Shown in pieces: positions 1-9,366 of a stretch of 64,000 nt of DNA (the stretch's first letter is position 1; every line of letters begins with the position of its first letter). Both the position numbers and the translations under genes were made by a program. The DNA comes from Enterobacter ludwigii (GTDB lineage Bacteria > Pseudomonadota > Gammaproteobacteria > Enterobacterales > Enterobacteriaceae): assembly GCA_900068845.1 (NCBI GenBank), contig CEFQ01000001.1, positions 62,001-126,000 on the forward strand, written 5' to 3'. The notes under the pieces are model-generated. The model did not search any database, was not told where the DNA came from, and saw only the letters and a program-made list of their open reading frames with translations.

Positions 1-337
1 CCGTAAGATTCTGGAAGCCTGGCGCAACCAACTTCGGGATGAAGTAGATCGCACTGTGTCGCATATGCAGGACGAAGCTGCCAACTTCCCGGATCCGGTC
101 GACCGTGCCGCACAGGAAGAAGAGTTCAGCCTGGAATTGCGTAACCGCGATCGTGAGCGCAAACTCATTAAAAAGATTGAGAAAACGCTCAAGAAAGTGG
201 ATGACGACGATTTTGGCTACTGCGACTCCTGCGGTGTAGAAATTGGTATTCGCCGCCTTGAAGCGCGTCCGACTGCCGATCTCTGCATTGACTGCAAAAC
301 GCTGGCAGAAATCCGCGAGAAGCAGATGGCTGGCTAA
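1..337 (+). CDS. dksA: RNA polymerase-binding transcription factor DksA (3' part)
   Basis: The window opens inside this gene; the reading frame is open from base 2 and ends at TAA 335-337, giving about 111 C-terminal residues of a protein that is normally about 151 aa. DksA inserts its coiled-coil tip into the RNA polymerase secondary channel and, with ppGpp, represses rRNA promoters and activates amino-acid promoters. Visible are the second coiled-coil helix and the C-terminal four-cysteine zinc finger (CDSCG followed by CIDC). The sequence is nearly identical to E. coli DksA as remembered. Downstream lies gluQ, separated by a hairpin that may attenuate read-through. Confidence 0.97.
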   Translation, partial: RKILEAWRNQLRDEVDRTVSHMQDEAANFPDPVDRAAQEEEFSLELRNRDRERKLIKKIEKTLKKVDDDDFGYCDSCGVEIGIRRLEARPTADLCIDCKTLAEIREKQMAG

Positions 338-355
338 TGGCCGTCAGAAAATTGC

Positions 356-398
356 TACCGCACAGCCGGGAGAATCCCTGTTTTCCCGACGTGCGGTA
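356..398 (+). terminator. dksA-gluQ intergenic hairpin
   Basis: Two nested perfect arm pairs form a long hairpin: TACCGCAC 356-363 with GTGCGGTA 391-398, and CGGGA 367-371 with TCCCG 384-388. It ends ten bases before the gluQ ATG. A transcriptional terminator between dksA and gluQ-rs has been described in Shigella flexneri; this looks like its counterpart. There is no strong T-tract after it, so termination may be partial. Confidence 0.6.
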
Positions 399-407
399 CA
401 CTTCATT

Positions 408-1337
408 ATGAGTACTTCATCCTGCATTGGGCGCTTCGCTCCCTCCCCTTCTGGTGACCTGCATTTTGGTTCGCTTATTGCTGCTTTAGGCAGTTACCTG
501 AGTGCGCGCGCGCAACAGGGACGCTGGCTGGTGCGAATCGAAGACATTGATCCCCCGCGTGAAGTTCCCGGTGCCGCAACGCGTATTCTGCAGCAGCTGG
601 AACATTATGGTCTTTACTGGGATGGCGATGTTCTGTGGCAGTCCCAGCGTCATGAAGCGTATCGCGCAGCATTAAGCTGGCTGCAAACCCATCGTCAAAG
701 TTACTTCTGCACCTGCACGCGCAGTCGCGTTCATCAGCTAGGCGGTTTTTACGACGGTAATTGCCGCGATCGGCAATTACCGGCAGAGAACGCCGCGCTG
801 CGCCTGCGCCAGCACGCGCCGGTTTTCGGCTTTGACGATCGGCTGCGTGGCCATTTGCAGGCTGAATCGCAGCTGGCACAGGAAGATTTTATTATCCACC
901 GCCGGGATGGATTGTTTGCTTACAACCTGGCGGTGGTGGTCGATGACCACTTTCAGGGCGTGACGGAAATTGTGCGCGGCGCGGACTTGATTGAGCCAAC
1001 GGTGCGCCAGATTGCGCTGTATCAGCAGTTTGATTGGCCTGTGCCGGATTACCTGCATTTGCCGCTAGCGGTCAATCGTGATGGCAACAAGCTTTCCAAG
1101 CAGAATCATGCCCCCGCGTTGCCCGACGGTGACGCGCGACCGCTGTTAGTGCAGGCATTGCGTTTCCTAGGTCAGCCGGTTTCGCCGGGCTGGCAGGATG
1201 AATCGCTGGAAAGCCTGCTGAAACAGGCGGTCGCACAGTGGAATATCCGCCTGATTCCGTTGCAGAACGGTCTGATAGGCGATGAAACGACATCGCCATT
1301 CCTAAATGGTTCTCAACAGGCTATGATTAGCCGCTGA
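408..1337 (+). CDS. gluQ: glutamyl-Q tRNA(Asp) synthetase
   Basis: This is a 309-residue paralogue of the glutamyl-tRNA synthetase catalytic domain without an anticodon-binding domain. It activates glutamate and attaches it to queuosine at the wobble position of tRNA(Asp). The HIGH-like motif is HFGS (residues 19-22), the KMSKS-like motif is KLSK near residue 228, and the zinc ligands C101, C103, Y115 and C119 are all present. The ATG at 408 gives the family length and starts at the expected MSTSS...RFAPSPSG; an in-frame extension runs upstream into dksA but is not conserved. No clear Shine-Dalgarno sequence precedes the ATG, which lies just after the intergenic hairpin, so expression probably depends on dksA read-through. 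Confidence 0.93.
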   Translation: MSTSSCIGRFAPSPSGDLHFGSLIAALGSYLSARAQQGRWLVRIEDIDPPREVPGAATRILQQLEHYGLYWDGDVLWQSQRHEAYRAALSWLQTHRQSYFCTCTRSRVHQLGGFYDGNCRDRQLPAENAALRLRQHAPVFGFDDRLRGHLQAESQLAQEDFIIHRRDGLFAYNLAVVVDDHFQGVTEIVRGADLIEPTVRQIALYQQFDWPVPDYLHLPLAVNRDGNKLSKQNHAPALPDGDARPLLVQALRFLGQPVSPGWQDESLESLLKQAVAQWNIRLIPLQNGLIGDETTSPFLNGSQQAMISR

Positions 1338-1364
1338 TTTTATTAACACCCTTTTATCACTGTC

Positions 1365-1377
1365 GAGGTGTCCCATT
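1365..1377 (+). promoter_or_regulatory. pcnB ribosome binding site and AUU start codon
   Basis: GAGGTG (1365-1370) stands four bases before ATT (1375-1377). The reading frame from this ATT encodes FTRVANFC..., which matches the N-terminus of E. coli PcnB, a protein known to be initiated from AUU. This rare start keeps poly(A) polymerase synthesis low. Confidence 0.85.
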
Positions 1378-2793
1378 TTTACCCGAGTCGCTAATTTTTG
1401 CCGGAGAGTCCTCAAGCGTGATGAGGAGGCGCCTGAAGAGGTGGAAACTGAGAGTCCAAATCTGATGACTGTCATTCCACGAGAAAGCCACAACATCTCA
1501 CGCAAAGATATCAGCGAAAACGCCCTCAAAGTGCTCTATCGCCTGAATAAAGCCGGATACGAAGCCTATCTGGTTGGCGGCGGCGTGCGCGATTTGCTGC
1601 TCGGCAGCAAGCCAAAAGATTTTGATATCACCACCAACGCCACGCCTGAGCAGATGCGTAAGCTATTCCGCAACTGTCGTTTGGTGGGGCGTCGTTTCCG
1701 CCTGGCGCATGTGATGTTCGGTCCGGAAGTGATCGAAGTTGCAACCTTCCGTGGCCATCATCAGGAAGAGAGCGAAGAAGATCGCAATAGCTCACAGCGT
1801 GGCCAGAACGGTATGCTGCTGCGTGACAACATTTTCGGCAGCATAGAAGATGATGCGCAGCGCCGCGATCTCACCATCAACAGCCTCTATTACAGCGTGG
1901 CGGATTTCACCGTACGCGATTATGTGGGTGGCTTGCACGATTTGCAGGAAGGCATCATTCGCATGATTGGCGATCCGGAAACGCGCTACCGCGAAGATCC
2001 GGTGCGGATGCTGCGCGTGGTGCGTTTCGCCGCCAAGCTGCAGATGCGTATTGCGGCAGAAACCGCCGAGCCGATTCCGCGTCTGGCAACGCTGCTGAAT
2101 GACATCCCTCCAGCACGTATGTTTGAAGAGTCGCTCAAGCTGCTGCAGGCGGGTTACGGCTACCGCACCTATCAAATGATGCGTGAATATCAGCTGTTCC
2201 AGCCGCTGTTCCCGATGCTGACACGCGGTTTCACCGCTGAAAGCGACAGCCTGATGGAGCTTATGCTGGCGCAAGTGCTGAAAAATACCGATACGCGTAT
2301 TCAAAATGATATGCGCGTCAATCCGGCCTTCCTGTTCGCCGCGATGTTCTGGTATCCGCAACTGGAATCCGCCGAGCGCATTGCGCAGGAAAGCGGTCTG
2401 ACTTATTACGATGCTTTCGCGCTGTCGATGAACGAAACGCTGGATGAAGCCTGCCGCGCGCTGGCGATTCCGAAGCGTATTACCACGTTGATTCGCGATA
2501 TCTGGCAGCTGCAGTTGCGCATGTCTCGCCGCCACGGCAAACGTGCATGGAAGCTGATGGAGCATCCTAAGTTCCGTGCCGCCTACGATTTGATGGCGCT
2601 GCGTGCCGACGTGGAAAAGAATCCTGAACTGCAAAAGCTGACACATTGGTGGGGCGAGTTCCAGGCCGCTGCGCCGGTGCAGCAGAAAACCATGATGACG
2701 ACGCTGGGTGACGATCCGGCGCCGCGCCGTAAACCGCGCCGTCCGCGCCGCCGTCCAACCGGGCCACGTCGCGATACCAACAGCGCACAATGA
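1375..2793 (+). CDS. pcnB: poly(A) polymerase I, AUU start
   Basis: PcnB adds 3' poly(A) tails to RNA, promoting decay and controlling ColE1-type plasmid copy number through RNA I. The nucleotidyltransferase signature [12 protein letters not shown] is followed by the catalytic pair DFD (D82 and D84, counted from the ATT start). The C-terminus is an Arg/Pro-rich basic tail typical of the bacterial enzyme. The ATT at 1375 is chosen rather than GTG 1441 or ATG 1465 because the residues between them ([14 protein letters not shown]) are conserved in E. coli and a good SD precedes the ATT. The length is then 472 aa. The stop overlaps the folK start (ATGA), so the two are probably translationally coupled. 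Confidence 0.93.
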   Translation: MFTRVANFCRRVLKRDEEAPEEVETESPNLMTVIPRESHNISRKDISENALKVLYRLNKAGYEAYLVGGGVRDLLLGSKPKDFDITTNATPEQMRKLFRNCRLVGRRFRLAHVMFGPEVIEVATFRGHHQEESEEDRNSSQRGQNGMLLRDNIFGSIEDDAQRRDLTINSLYYSVADFTVRDYVGGLHDLQEGIIRMIGDPETRYREDPVRMLRVVRFAAKLQMRIAAETAEPIPRLATLLNDIPPARMFEESLKLLQAGYGYRTYQMMREYQLFQPLFPMLTRGFTAESDSLMELMLAQVLKNTDTRIQNDMRVNPAFLFAAMFWYPQLESAERIAQESGLTYYDAFALSMNETLDEACRALAIPKRITTLIRDIWQLQLRMSRRHGKRAWKLMEHPKFRAAYDLMALRADVEKNPELQKLTHWWGEFQAAAPVQQKTMMTTLGDDPAPRRKPRRPRRRPTGPRRDTNSAQ

Positions 2794-3275
2794 CTCGCGT
2801 TTTCCTCGCTTTAGGCAGTAATCTGGCCGATCCGCTGCATCAGGTTGATGCAGCGTTGGCCGCGCTGGATGCCCTTCCGTACACCTCACGTATCGCCACT
2901 TCATCGTTGTATCGCACACCGCCATACGGCCCACCGGATCAGCCTGATTACCTCAATGCGGTCGTTGAGCTGGAAACTGCGCTGGAAGCCGAAGCGCTGC
3001 TCGACCATACGCAACGCATTGAACTGGAACATGGCCGCGTGCGCAAAGCCGAACGTTGGGGACCGCGCACGCTGGATCTCGACATCATGCTGTTTGGCAA
3101 CGCGACAATTAACACGCCGCGCCTGACCGTGCCGCATTACGATATGCACAATCGCGCCTTTATGCTGGTACCGTTGCTGGAAATTGCCCCGCAGCTGGCG
3201 CTACCAAACGGTCAAGCCTTGTCTACCCTTCTCGCCCGGCTCAATCGCAGCGCTATCCGTTTGTGGTCTGAGTAA
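2790..3275 (+). CDS. folK: 6-hydroxymethyl-7,8-dihydropterin pyrophosphokinase
   Basis: FolK transfers pyrophosphate from ATP to 6-hydroxymethyl-dihydropterin, the step before dihydropteroate synthase in folate synthesis. The 161-residue protein has the N-terminal LALGSNL motif and the family signature [15 protein letters not shown], whose two aspartates bind magnesium. Its ATG overlaps the pcnB stop by four bases. It is followed after 42 bases by panB, an arrangement shared with E. coli. Confidence 0.95.
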   Translation: MTRVFLALGSNLADPLHQVDAALAALDALPYTSRIATSSLYRTPPYGPPDQPDYLNAVVELETALEAEALLDHTQRIELEHGRVRKAERWGPRTLDLDIMLFGNATINTPRLTVPHYDMHNRAFMLVPLLEIAPQLALPNGQALSTLLARLNRSAIRLWSE

Positions 3276-3317
3276 CCCGTAGTACACTGCGCGCATCAGA
3301 AAACTCTGGAGCGTGTG

Positions 3318-4112
3318 ATGAAACCAACAACCCTCTCCCATTTACGCCAACTGAAAGCCAGCGGTCGCAAATTTGCCACGCTGACGGCGTATGACTTCAG
3401 TTTTGCCCGTCTGTTTGCCGATGAAGGCATTCAGGTGATGTTGATTGGTGACTCGCTCGGCATGACCGTGCAGGGCCACGAATCGACTTTACCGGTCACC
3501 GTGGCGGATATCGCTTATCACACCGCCGCCGTGCGCCGTGGCGCACCGCTGGCACTGCTGATGGCCGACTTGCCATTTATGAGTTACGCCACCCCAGAAC
3601 AGACGTTCAGCAACGCTGCGCAGCTGATGCGCGCCGGTGCCAATATGGTGAAACTGGAAGGCGGCGAATGGCTGGCGGAGACCGTACGTATGCTGACCGA
3701 GCGCGCCGTGCCGGTGTGCGGTCACCTGGGCCTGACACCACAATCGGTGAACATCTTCGGTGGCTACAAAGTGCAAGGCCGTGATGAAGCCGCCGCCGAC
3801 CGCCTGCTGGCCGATGCGCTGGCGCTGGAAGCGGCAGGTATGCAGCTGCTGGTGCTGGAGTGCGTGCCGGTGGCGCTGGCGGAACGCGTCACTAAAGCGC
3901 TGTCTGTGCCGGTGATCGGTATTGGCGCGGGCAACGTGACTGACGGCCAGATTTTGGTGATGCACGACGCCTTTGGCATTACCGGCGGCCACATTCCTAA
4001 GTTTGCCAAAAATTTCCTCGCCGAAACCGGCGACATTCGTGCGGCGATTCGCCACTATATCGCCGACGTTGAAGCGGGCCTCTATCCCGCCGCTGAACAC
4101 AGTTTCCAGTAA
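3318..4112 (+). CDS. panB: 3-methyl-2-oxobutanoate hydroxymethyltransferase
   Basis: PanB makes ketopantoate from alpha-ketoisovalerate and 5,10-methylene-tetrahydrofolate, the first committed step of pantothenate synthesis. The 264-residue protein carries the family stretches [13 protein letters not shown] and [20 protein letters not shown] and is very close to E. coli PanB. The ATG at 3318 is preferred to the GTG immediately before it because it gives the MKPTT start and better spacing from the CTGGAG SD. panC follows 15 bases later, so panB and panC form an operon. Confidence 0.96.
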   Translation: MKPTTLSHLRQLKASGRKFATLTAYDFSFARLFADEGIQVMLIGDSLGMTVQGHESTLPVTVADIAYHTAAVRRGAPLALLMADLPFMSYATPEQTFSNAAQLMRAGANMVKLEGGEWLAETVRMLTERAVPVCGHLGLTPQSVNIFGGYKVQGRDEAAADRLLADALALEAAGMQLLVLECVPVALAERVTKALSVPVIGIGAGNVTDGQILVMHDAFGITGGHIPKFAKNFLAETGDIRAAIRHYIADVEAGLYPAAEHSFQ

Positions 4113-4127
4113 ATCAGGAGATTTGCA

Positions 4128-4982
4128 GTGCTGATCATTGAAACACTCCCGATGCTGCGCCGTGAAATTCGTCGCTGGCGTCAGGCAGGCAAACGTATCG
4201 CGCTGGTTCCCACCATGGGCAACCTGCATGACGGACATCTGACGTTGGTCGATGAAGCGCGTGAACGTGCCGACATTGTGGTGGTATCGATTTTCGTTAA
4301 CCCAATGCAGTTTGAGCGTCCCGACGATCTGGCGCGCTATCCGCGTACGCTACAGGACGATTGCGAGAAGCTTAATCGTCACAGTGTCGATGTCGTATTC
4401 GCCCCCGCGCCGGCCGAAGTCTATCCACAAGGTCTCGACAGCCAGACGTTTGTTGAGGTGCCGGGCTTATCCTCGCTGCTGGAAGGTGCCAGCCGTCCGG
4501 GCCATTTCCGTGGCGTTTCCACCGTGGTGAGTAAACTGTTCAATCTGGTACAGCCAGACATCGCGTGCTTTGGCGAGAAAGATTTTCAGCAGCTGGCAAT
4601 TATCCGCAAGATGGTGGTGGATATGGGCTTCGATATTGAGATTGTTGGCGTGCCAACGGTGCGGGCTAAAGATGGTCTGGCGCTGAGTTCGCGCAATGGC
4701 TATCTCACCGCCGACGAGCGTAAAATCGCGGCAGGTCTCAGCCAGGTGATGAACAACATGGCTGAACGTCTGAGCAACGGCGAGCGTCATGTCGAAGAGA
4801 TTATCGAGCAAGCGGAAGTGGCGCTGCGTGAGAAGGGTTTCCGTCCGGACGGATTAGCGATTTGCGATGCCGAAACCTTACAACCGTTAAACGTCGACAG
4901 CCAGCGTGCGGTGATTCTGATGACCGCATGGCTCGGCAATGCGCGATTGATCGATAATCAGCAAGTGGATCTGACGGAGTAG
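4128..4982 (+). CDS. panC: pantothenate synthetase (GTG start)
   Basis: PanC joins pantoate and beta-alanine with ATP through a pantoyl-adenylate. The 284-residue protein has the nucleotidyltransferase MGNLHDGH motif (HIGH-like) near residue 31 and the [13 protein letters not shown] segment that holds the KMSKS-like site. GTG 4128 is the start, placed seven bases after AGGAG (4116-4120), and gives the conserved MLIIETLP N-terminus. It lies directly behind panB and 41 bases ahead of panD, which supplies its beta-alanine. Confidence 0.96.
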   Translation: MLIIETLPMLRREIRRWRQAGKRIALVPTMGNLHDGHLTLVDEARERADIVVVSIFVNPMQFERPDDLARYPRTLQDDCEKLNRHSVDVVFAPAPAEVYPQGLDSQTFVEVPGLSSLLEGASRPGHFRGVSTVVSKLFNLVQPDIACFGEKDFQQLAIIRKMVVDMGFDIEIVGVPTVRAKDGLALSSRNGYLTADERKIAAGLSQVMNNMAERLSNGERHVEEIIEQAEVALREKGFRPDGLAICDAETLQPLNVDSQRAVILMTAWLGNARLIDNQQVDLTE

Positions 4983-5023
4983 TTTTCCGTCGTTTATTGG
5001 CAGCTTAACAAGGTTAGACAGTT

Positions 5024-5404
5024 ATGATTCGCACCGTACTTCAAGGCAAACTGCACCGCGTAAAAGTCACCCAGGCAGATTTGCATTACGAAGGTTCCTG
5101 CGCCATTGACCAGGATTTCCTCGACGCATCCGGCATTCTGCAGTATGAAGCCATCGACATCTACAACGTCACCAACGGCCAGCGTTTTTCCACCTACGCT
5201 ATCGCCGCCGAGCGTGGTTCGAAGATTATTTCAGTTAACGGTGCCGCCGCACGCTGCGCCTGCGCTGGCGATATTATGATCATCTGCTCTTATGTGCAGG
5301 TAGAAGATGAAGTCGCCCGCAGTTGGCAACCGAAAGTCGCCTACTTCGAAGGTGATAACGAAATGAAGCGCCTCGCCAAAGCGTTGCCGGTTCAGGTAGC
5401 CTGA
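5024..5404 (+). CDS. panD: aspartate 1-decarboxylase proenzyme
   Basis: PanD decarboxylates L-aspartate to beta-alanine for pantothenate. It is made as a 126-residue pi-protein that cleaves itself between G24 and S25 (YEGSCAID motif visible), leaving a pyruvoyl group on S25. The protein matches the E. coli enzyme over its full length. It ends the panBCD group and is followed immediately by a strong bidirectional terminator shared with yadH. Confidence 0.96.
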   Translation: MIRTVLQGKLHRVKVTQADLHYEGSCAIDQDFLDASGILQYEAIDIYNVTNGQRFSTYAIAAERGSKIISVNGAAARCACAGDIMIICSYVQVEDEVARSWQPKVAYFEGDNEMKRLAKALPVQVA

Positions 5405-5407
5405 TAC

Positions 5408-5441
5408 AACAAGGGCGCGGTTTTTACACCGCGCCCTTGTT
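5408..5441. terminator. bidirectional terminator panD/yadH
   Basis: A perfect 13-base inverted repeat (5408-5420 and 5429-5441, AACAAGGGCGCGG) with an eight-base loop lies just after the panD stop. Short T- or A-rich flanks occur on both sides, so it probably serves both converging transcripts. Confidence 0.75.
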
Positions 5442-5450
5442 ATTTCGTAG

Positions 5451-5470
5451 GGTCGCCATTCATGGCGACC
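5451..5470. repeat. short palindromic intergenic repeat, copy 1
   Basis: GGTCGCC (5451-5457) and GGCGACC (5464-5470) flank the six-base loop ATTCAT. The same arms with another loop occur at 21686-21705. Both copies sit just past the 3' end of a gene in a convergent junction, as REP-like elements do. Confidence 0.65.
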
Positions 5471-5480
5471 GCGACCATCA

Positions 5481-6251
5481 TTAGGTACGCAATCCCCGTC
5501 CACGCTGAATCAGCGTATACACCAGCACATAAAACACCACGATAAAGGCGATCAGCACCGACAGCGTGAACACCAGCGGCACATCGTTGATGCCGAGGAA
5601 ACCGTAACGGAAGCCGCTGATCATATACACCACCGGGTTCAGCTTCGACACCGCTTGCCAGAATGGCGGCAGTAGCGTCAACGAATAGAACACGCCGCCA
5701 AGATAGGTTAATGGCGTCAGCACGAAGGTCGGAATCAGGCTGATATCATCGAAAGTACGTGCGAAGACCGCATTCAGCAGGCCCGCTAACGAAAACAGAA
5801 TCGCCGTCAGCAGCAGTGTGATAGCCACCATCGACCATGAATGGACGTGGAACGGGACGAAGAACAGCGAAATCGCCGTCACCAAAATGCCCACACACAC
5901 GCCGCGTGCCACACCGCCACCGACATAACCGGCGATGATGATATGCGTGGGCACCGGCGCCACCAGCAGCTCTTCAATGTTGCGCTGGAACTTGGCGCTA
6001 AAGAACGACGATGCCACGTTGGCGTAAGCGTTGGTGATGACCGCCATCATGATCAGGCCCGGCACGATAAACTGCATGTAGCTGAAACCGTGCATATCGC
6101 CGATACGTGAACCAATCAGGTTGCCGAAGATGATGAAATAGAGCGTCATGGTGATCACCGGCGGCACCAGCGTCTGAATCCAGATGCGGGCAAAGCGGTT
6201 AATCTCTTTACTCCAGATGCTCTTGAGCGCCACCCAATACAAGTGCGTCAT
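5481..6251 (-). CDS. yadH: ABC-2 type transporter permease YadH
   Basis: This 256-residue integral membrane protein of the ABC-2 family has about six hydrophobic segments. It probably forms the membrane channel of an exporter with the adjacent ATPase YadG; the substrate is unknown. The N-terminal cytoplasmic segment (KEINRFARIWIQTL) and the central glycine-rich segment after an EELL motif are typical of ABC-2 permeases. Its ATG overlaps the yadG stop by four bases, so the pair is translationally coupled. In E. coli yadE and yadI separate this gene from panD; here they are absent. Confidence 0.92.
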   Translation of the reverse strand: MTHLYWVALKSIWSKEINRFARIWIQTLVPPVITMTLYFIIFGNLIGSRIGDMHGFSYMQFIVPGLIMMAVITNAYANVASSFFSAKFQRNIEELLVAPVPTHIIIAGYVGGGVARGVCVGILVTAISLFFVPFHVHSWSMVAITLLLTAILFSLAGLLNAVFARTFDDISLIPTFVLTPLTYLGGVFYSLTLLPPFWQAVSKLNPVVYMISGFRYGFLGINDVPLVFTLSVLIAFIVVFYVLVYTLIQRGRGLRT

Positions 6252-7174
6252 GCTTTCACTCCTGTTTTTCCCTGTGTCAGGCTAACGAACAGCTCTTCAA
6301 GGCGGTTAGCTTTATTTCGCATACTCAACACCTGCACGCCCTGCGCGCTCAGCTGACTGAACACGCTATTCAAACCTTGCTCGCGCATGACTTCGACTTC
6401 CAGCGTAGAAGTATCCACCAGACGATACTGGAAGCCATCAAGCTGCGGCAGCGGGCTGCGCGGGGCGAGATCCAGAATGAAGGTTTCGGATTGCAGCTTG
6501 GAAAGTAAACCTTTCATCGAGGTGTTTTCCACCAGCTCGCCGCTCTGGATAATACCGATATTGCGGCACAGCATCTCCGCCTCTTCCAGATAGTGCGTGG
6601 TGAGGATGATGGTGGTGCCTTTGATATTCAGCTCTTTCAGGAAACTCCACATTGAACGACGCAGCTCGATATCGACGCCGGCGGTGGGTTCATCCAGGAT
6701 CAACAGCTTCGGCTCATGCATCAGCGCACGCGCGATCATCAGGCGACGCTTCATGCCCCCCGAAAGCATGCGCGCACGTTCGTTACGTTTGCCCCACAAA
6801 TCGAGCTGATTGAGGTATTTTTCCGCGCGCTTGTTGGCTTCGGCGCGTTCGACACCGTAATAACCGGCCTGATTAACCACAATCTGCATCACGGTTTCAA
6901 ACGGGTTGAAGTTGAATTCCTGCGGCACCAGTCCGAGCTGACGCTTGGCGTTGACCACATCTTTTTGCAGGTCATAGCCAAACACCCGCACGCTGCCGCC
7001 AGATTTATTCACCAGCGAACTGATAATGCCGATGGTAGTGGATTTTCCGGCACCGTTTGGCCCCAGCAGGGCGTAAAAGTCCCCCGCTTCCACATTAAGA
7101 TCGAGTCCTTTCAGCGCCTGTACGCCGCCGGGATAGGTTTTGGTCAGCCCGGAAATTTCCAGTGCATATGTCAT
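6248..7174 (-). CDS. yadG: ABC transporter ATP-binding protein YadG
   Basis: This 308-residue ATPase partners the YadH permease. It has Walker A GPNGAGKST (38-46), signature LSGGM (137-141), Walker B LLILDEP (157-163) and the H-loop TTHYLEEAE typical of the drug/polysaccharide exporter subgroup. In E. coli the carbonic anhydrase gene can lies between yadG and hpt; here only 200 bases of non-coding DNA separate them. Confidence 0.93.
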   Translation of the reverse strand: MTYALEISGLTKTYPGGVQALKGLDLNVEAGDFYALLGPNGAGKSTTIGIISSLVNKSGGSVRVFGYDLQKDVVNAKRQLGLVPQEFNFNPFETVMQIVVNQAGYYGVERAEANKRAEKYLNQLDLWGKRNERARMLSGGMKRRLMIARALMHEPKLLILDEPTAGVDIELRRSMWSFLKELNIKGTTIILTTHYLEEAEMLCRNIGIIQSGELVENTSMKGLLSKLQSETFILDLAPRSPLPQLDGFQYRLVDTSTLEVEVMREQGLNSVFSQLSAQGVQVLSMRNKANRLEELFVSLTQGKTGVKA

Positions 7175-7374
7175 TGCGAATCCATACCTTGTTGTAGTGA
7201 CATCAAAGGCCTATGAAATGATAGTGCGCGCGAATCTGCATGCGCTGTCGCGGGTCATTAAGATTAAGAAATCAATGGAGTTTAGCAGAGAGTCAAGCCA
7301 GCCCATAAGTCATTGACTCACGGGCTGCGCAGTTTATCGCAGGCGGGGGAGATTAGCCTTGGACGATTGTGCGG

Positions 7375-7911
7375 TTATTCACCGGTCGGGATAACTTTGC
7401 CGATATACGGCAAATGGCGATAGCGCTGGGCGTAATCAATACCAAAGCCCACCACGAACTCATCCGGTATGGTGAAGCCGACGTATTCCACGGTGACATC
7501 CACTTCACGACGCTCGGGCTTATCCAGCAAAGTACAAATCGCCAGCGACTTTGGCTCACGCAGGCGCAGGATTTCACGCACTTTACTCAGCGTGTTGCCG
7601 GAATCGATGATGTCTTCAACGATCAACACATCTTTACCACGAATATCCTCATCAAGGTCTTTGAGGATTTTCACATCGCGGGTGCTCGACATGCCGCTGC
7701 CGTAACTTGACGCCGTCATGAAGTCGACTTCATGCGGCACGTCGATGGTGCGGCATAGATCGGCCATAAACATAAAGGAGCCGCGCAGCAGACCCACCAG
7801 CACCATTTCGCTGCCGCTGTCGCGGTAGTTTTCGCTAATCTGCTTGCCCAGTTCGGCAATACGGGTTGCGATCTCTTGTTCAGAGATCATCACGTCGACG
7901 GTATGTTTCAT
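7375..7911 (-). CDS. hpt: hypoxanthine phosphoribosyltransferase
   Basis: Hpt salvages hypoxanthine, and guanine less well, to IMP or GMP using PRPP in the cytoplasm. The 178-residue protein contains the PRPP-binding motif [14 protein letters not shown] (95-108), the [12 protein letters not shown] loop near residue 41 and the flexible-loop SSYGSGM. Length and sequence match the E. coli enzyme. It is transcribed leftwards, divergent from the PLP-enzyme gene at 8077. The 165-base gap between them must hold both promoters. Confidence 0.95.
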   Translation of the reverse strand: MKHTVDVMISEQEIATRIAELGKQISENYRDSGSEMVLVGLLRGSFMFMADLCRTIDVPHEVDFMTASSYGSGMSSTRDVKILKDLDEDIRGKDVLIVEDIIDSGNTLSKVREILRLREPKSLAICTLLDKPERREVDVTVEYVGFTIPDEFVVGFGIDYAQRYRHLPYIGKVIPTGE

Positions 7912-8076
7912 TGCATGCGTCCAATTACGGTTTTTGGAAAGCCACGAAGTCTATCATAGTCGCGCTGACGTCTAACGCCACGCACAGAACGCAAACGATT
8001 CCGTGGCGAAATTTATCGCGCTGGCGTTAACTGTAGTGACACGTCCGCCCCTTCACCGTTGAGTTCTGGAGTTCCT

Positions 8077-9366
8077 ATGACCGCTTCATCCAGTAAAAAG
8101 ACCAGGATTGGTACGCGCGAGTTGCACCCGGAAACGCAGATGTTGAATTACGGTTACGATCCGCAGCTGTCGGAAGGCGCGGTGAAACCGCCGGTGTTTC
8201 TCACCTCCACCTTTGTGTTTAACAGCGCGGAAGAGGGACAGGATTTTTTCGATTTTGTCGCCGGACGCAAGCAGCCGCCAGAAGGCAAAAGTGGCGGATT
8301 GGTCTATTCACGCTTTAACCATCCCAACAGCGAAATCGTTGAGGATCGGCTGGCGGTGTATGAAGGCGCTGAAAGCGCGGCGCTGTTCTCCTCCGGCATG
8401 TCGGCGATTGCCACCACGCTGCTGACGTTTGCGCGTCCGGGCGAAGTGATTCTGCATTCTCAGCCGCTGTACGGCGGTACCGAAACCCTGCTGAGCAAAA
8501 CGCTGCACGATTTGGAGATCAAAGCGGTGGGTTTCAGCGATGGCACCAATGAAGACAAGGTGCATGAAGCGGCGAAGCTGGCGTGGCAGCGCGGACGCGT
8601 GGCGCTGATTTTGATTGAGACCCCCGCCAATCCCACCAACAGCCTGGTAGACATTCAGTTGATGCAACAAGTGGCGGATGTGATTGCGCAGCAGCAAGGT
8701 TCACGGCCAATCCTCGCCTGCGATAACACGCTGCTCGGCCCGGTGTTTCAGCATCCGTTGCAGCACGGCGCGGATTTGTCGCTCTATTCACTGACCAAAT
8801 ATGTCGGCGGGCATTCGGATTTAATTGCTGGCGCAGTGCTCGGCAGTAAAGCGCTGGTCGGCAAAGTGCGCTCGCTGCGCAGTGCCATCGGCACGCAGTT
8901 GGATCCGCACTCCAGCTGGATGCTTGGCCGCTCGCTGGAAACGCTATCGCTGCGCATGGAGAAAGCCACCAGCAATGCCGGGCAAGTCGCGGCGTTTTTG
9001 CGCGATCATCCGCAGGTGGAAAAATTGCATTGGCTGCCGTATCTGGATGCGGAGAGTCCCGCCGGTAAAACGTATCAGCGTCAATGCAGCGGCGCGGGTT
9101 CAACCTTCTCATTTGATATTCGTGGCGGGCAACCGGCAGCGTTCCGTTTCCTGAATACGCTGGAACTGTTCAAGCTGGCGGTGAGCCTCGGCGGCACCGA
9201 ATCGCTCGCCAGCCATCCTGCCAGCACCACCCATTCGGGCGTGCCGCAGGATGTGCGGCAGCGCATTGGCATCAGCGATGCCACCGTGCGCTTGTCGATT
9301 GGTATCGAACATCCCGACGACTTGATCGAAGATATCCGCCTGGCGCTGGAAGCCTCGGTTAACTGA
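8077..9366 (+). CDS. cystathionine gamma-synthase family PLP-dependent enzyme
   Basis: This 429-residue protein belongs to the Cys/Met metabolism PLP family, which includes cystathionine gamma-synthase, methionine gamma-lyase and O-acetylhomoserine sulfhydrylase. The PLP-binding lysine is K241 in [11 protein letters not shown], the phosphate-binding segment is SSGMSAI (105-111), and the substrate-carboxylate loop [12 protein letters not shown] lies near the C-terminus. An inserted segment near residues 57-72 ([12 protein letters not shown]) resembles a poorly characterised subgroup rather than MetB. The ATG at 8077 follows TGGAG by five bases. Its last eight bases overlap the 3' end of cueO. 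It occupies the place held by gcd in E. coli. The exact substrate cannot be told from sequence. Confidence 0.85.
   Translation: MTASSSKKTRIGTRELHPETQMLNYGYDPQLSEGAVKPPVFLTSTFVFNSAEEGQDFFDFVAGRKQPPEGKSGGLVYSRFNHPNSEIVEDRLAVYEGAESAALFSSGMSAIATTLLTFARPGEVILHSQPLYGGTETLLSKTLHDLEIKAVGFSDGTNEDKVHEAAKLAWQRGRVALILIETPANPTNSLVDIQLMQQVADVIAQQQGSRPILACDNTLLGPVFQHPLQHGADLSLYSLTKYVGGHSDLIAGAVLGSKALVGKVRSLRSAIGTQLDPHSSWMLGRSLETLSLRMEKATSNAGQVAAFLRDHPQVEKLHWLPYLDAESPAGKTYQRQCSGAGSTFSFDIRGGQPAAFRFLNTLELFKLAVSLGGTESLASHPASTTHSGVPQDVRQRIGISDATVRLSIGIEHPDDLIEDIRLALEASVN

Noticed and set aside
1792..2934. A 380-codon frame antisense to pcnB and folK
   Set aside because: It is the shadow of high-GC third positions in pcnB, rich in His/Gln/Arg, with no RBS and no recognisable motif.
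7299..7327. Weak stem CAGCCC/GGGCTG between yadG and hpt as hpt terminator
   Set aside because: Six-base outer arms with a long interrupted loop and no T-tract; too weak to call.
7175..7374. Remnant of the can gene between yadG and hpt
   Set aside because: No stretch resembling carbonic anhydrase zinc motifs was seen in any frame of the 200 bases.
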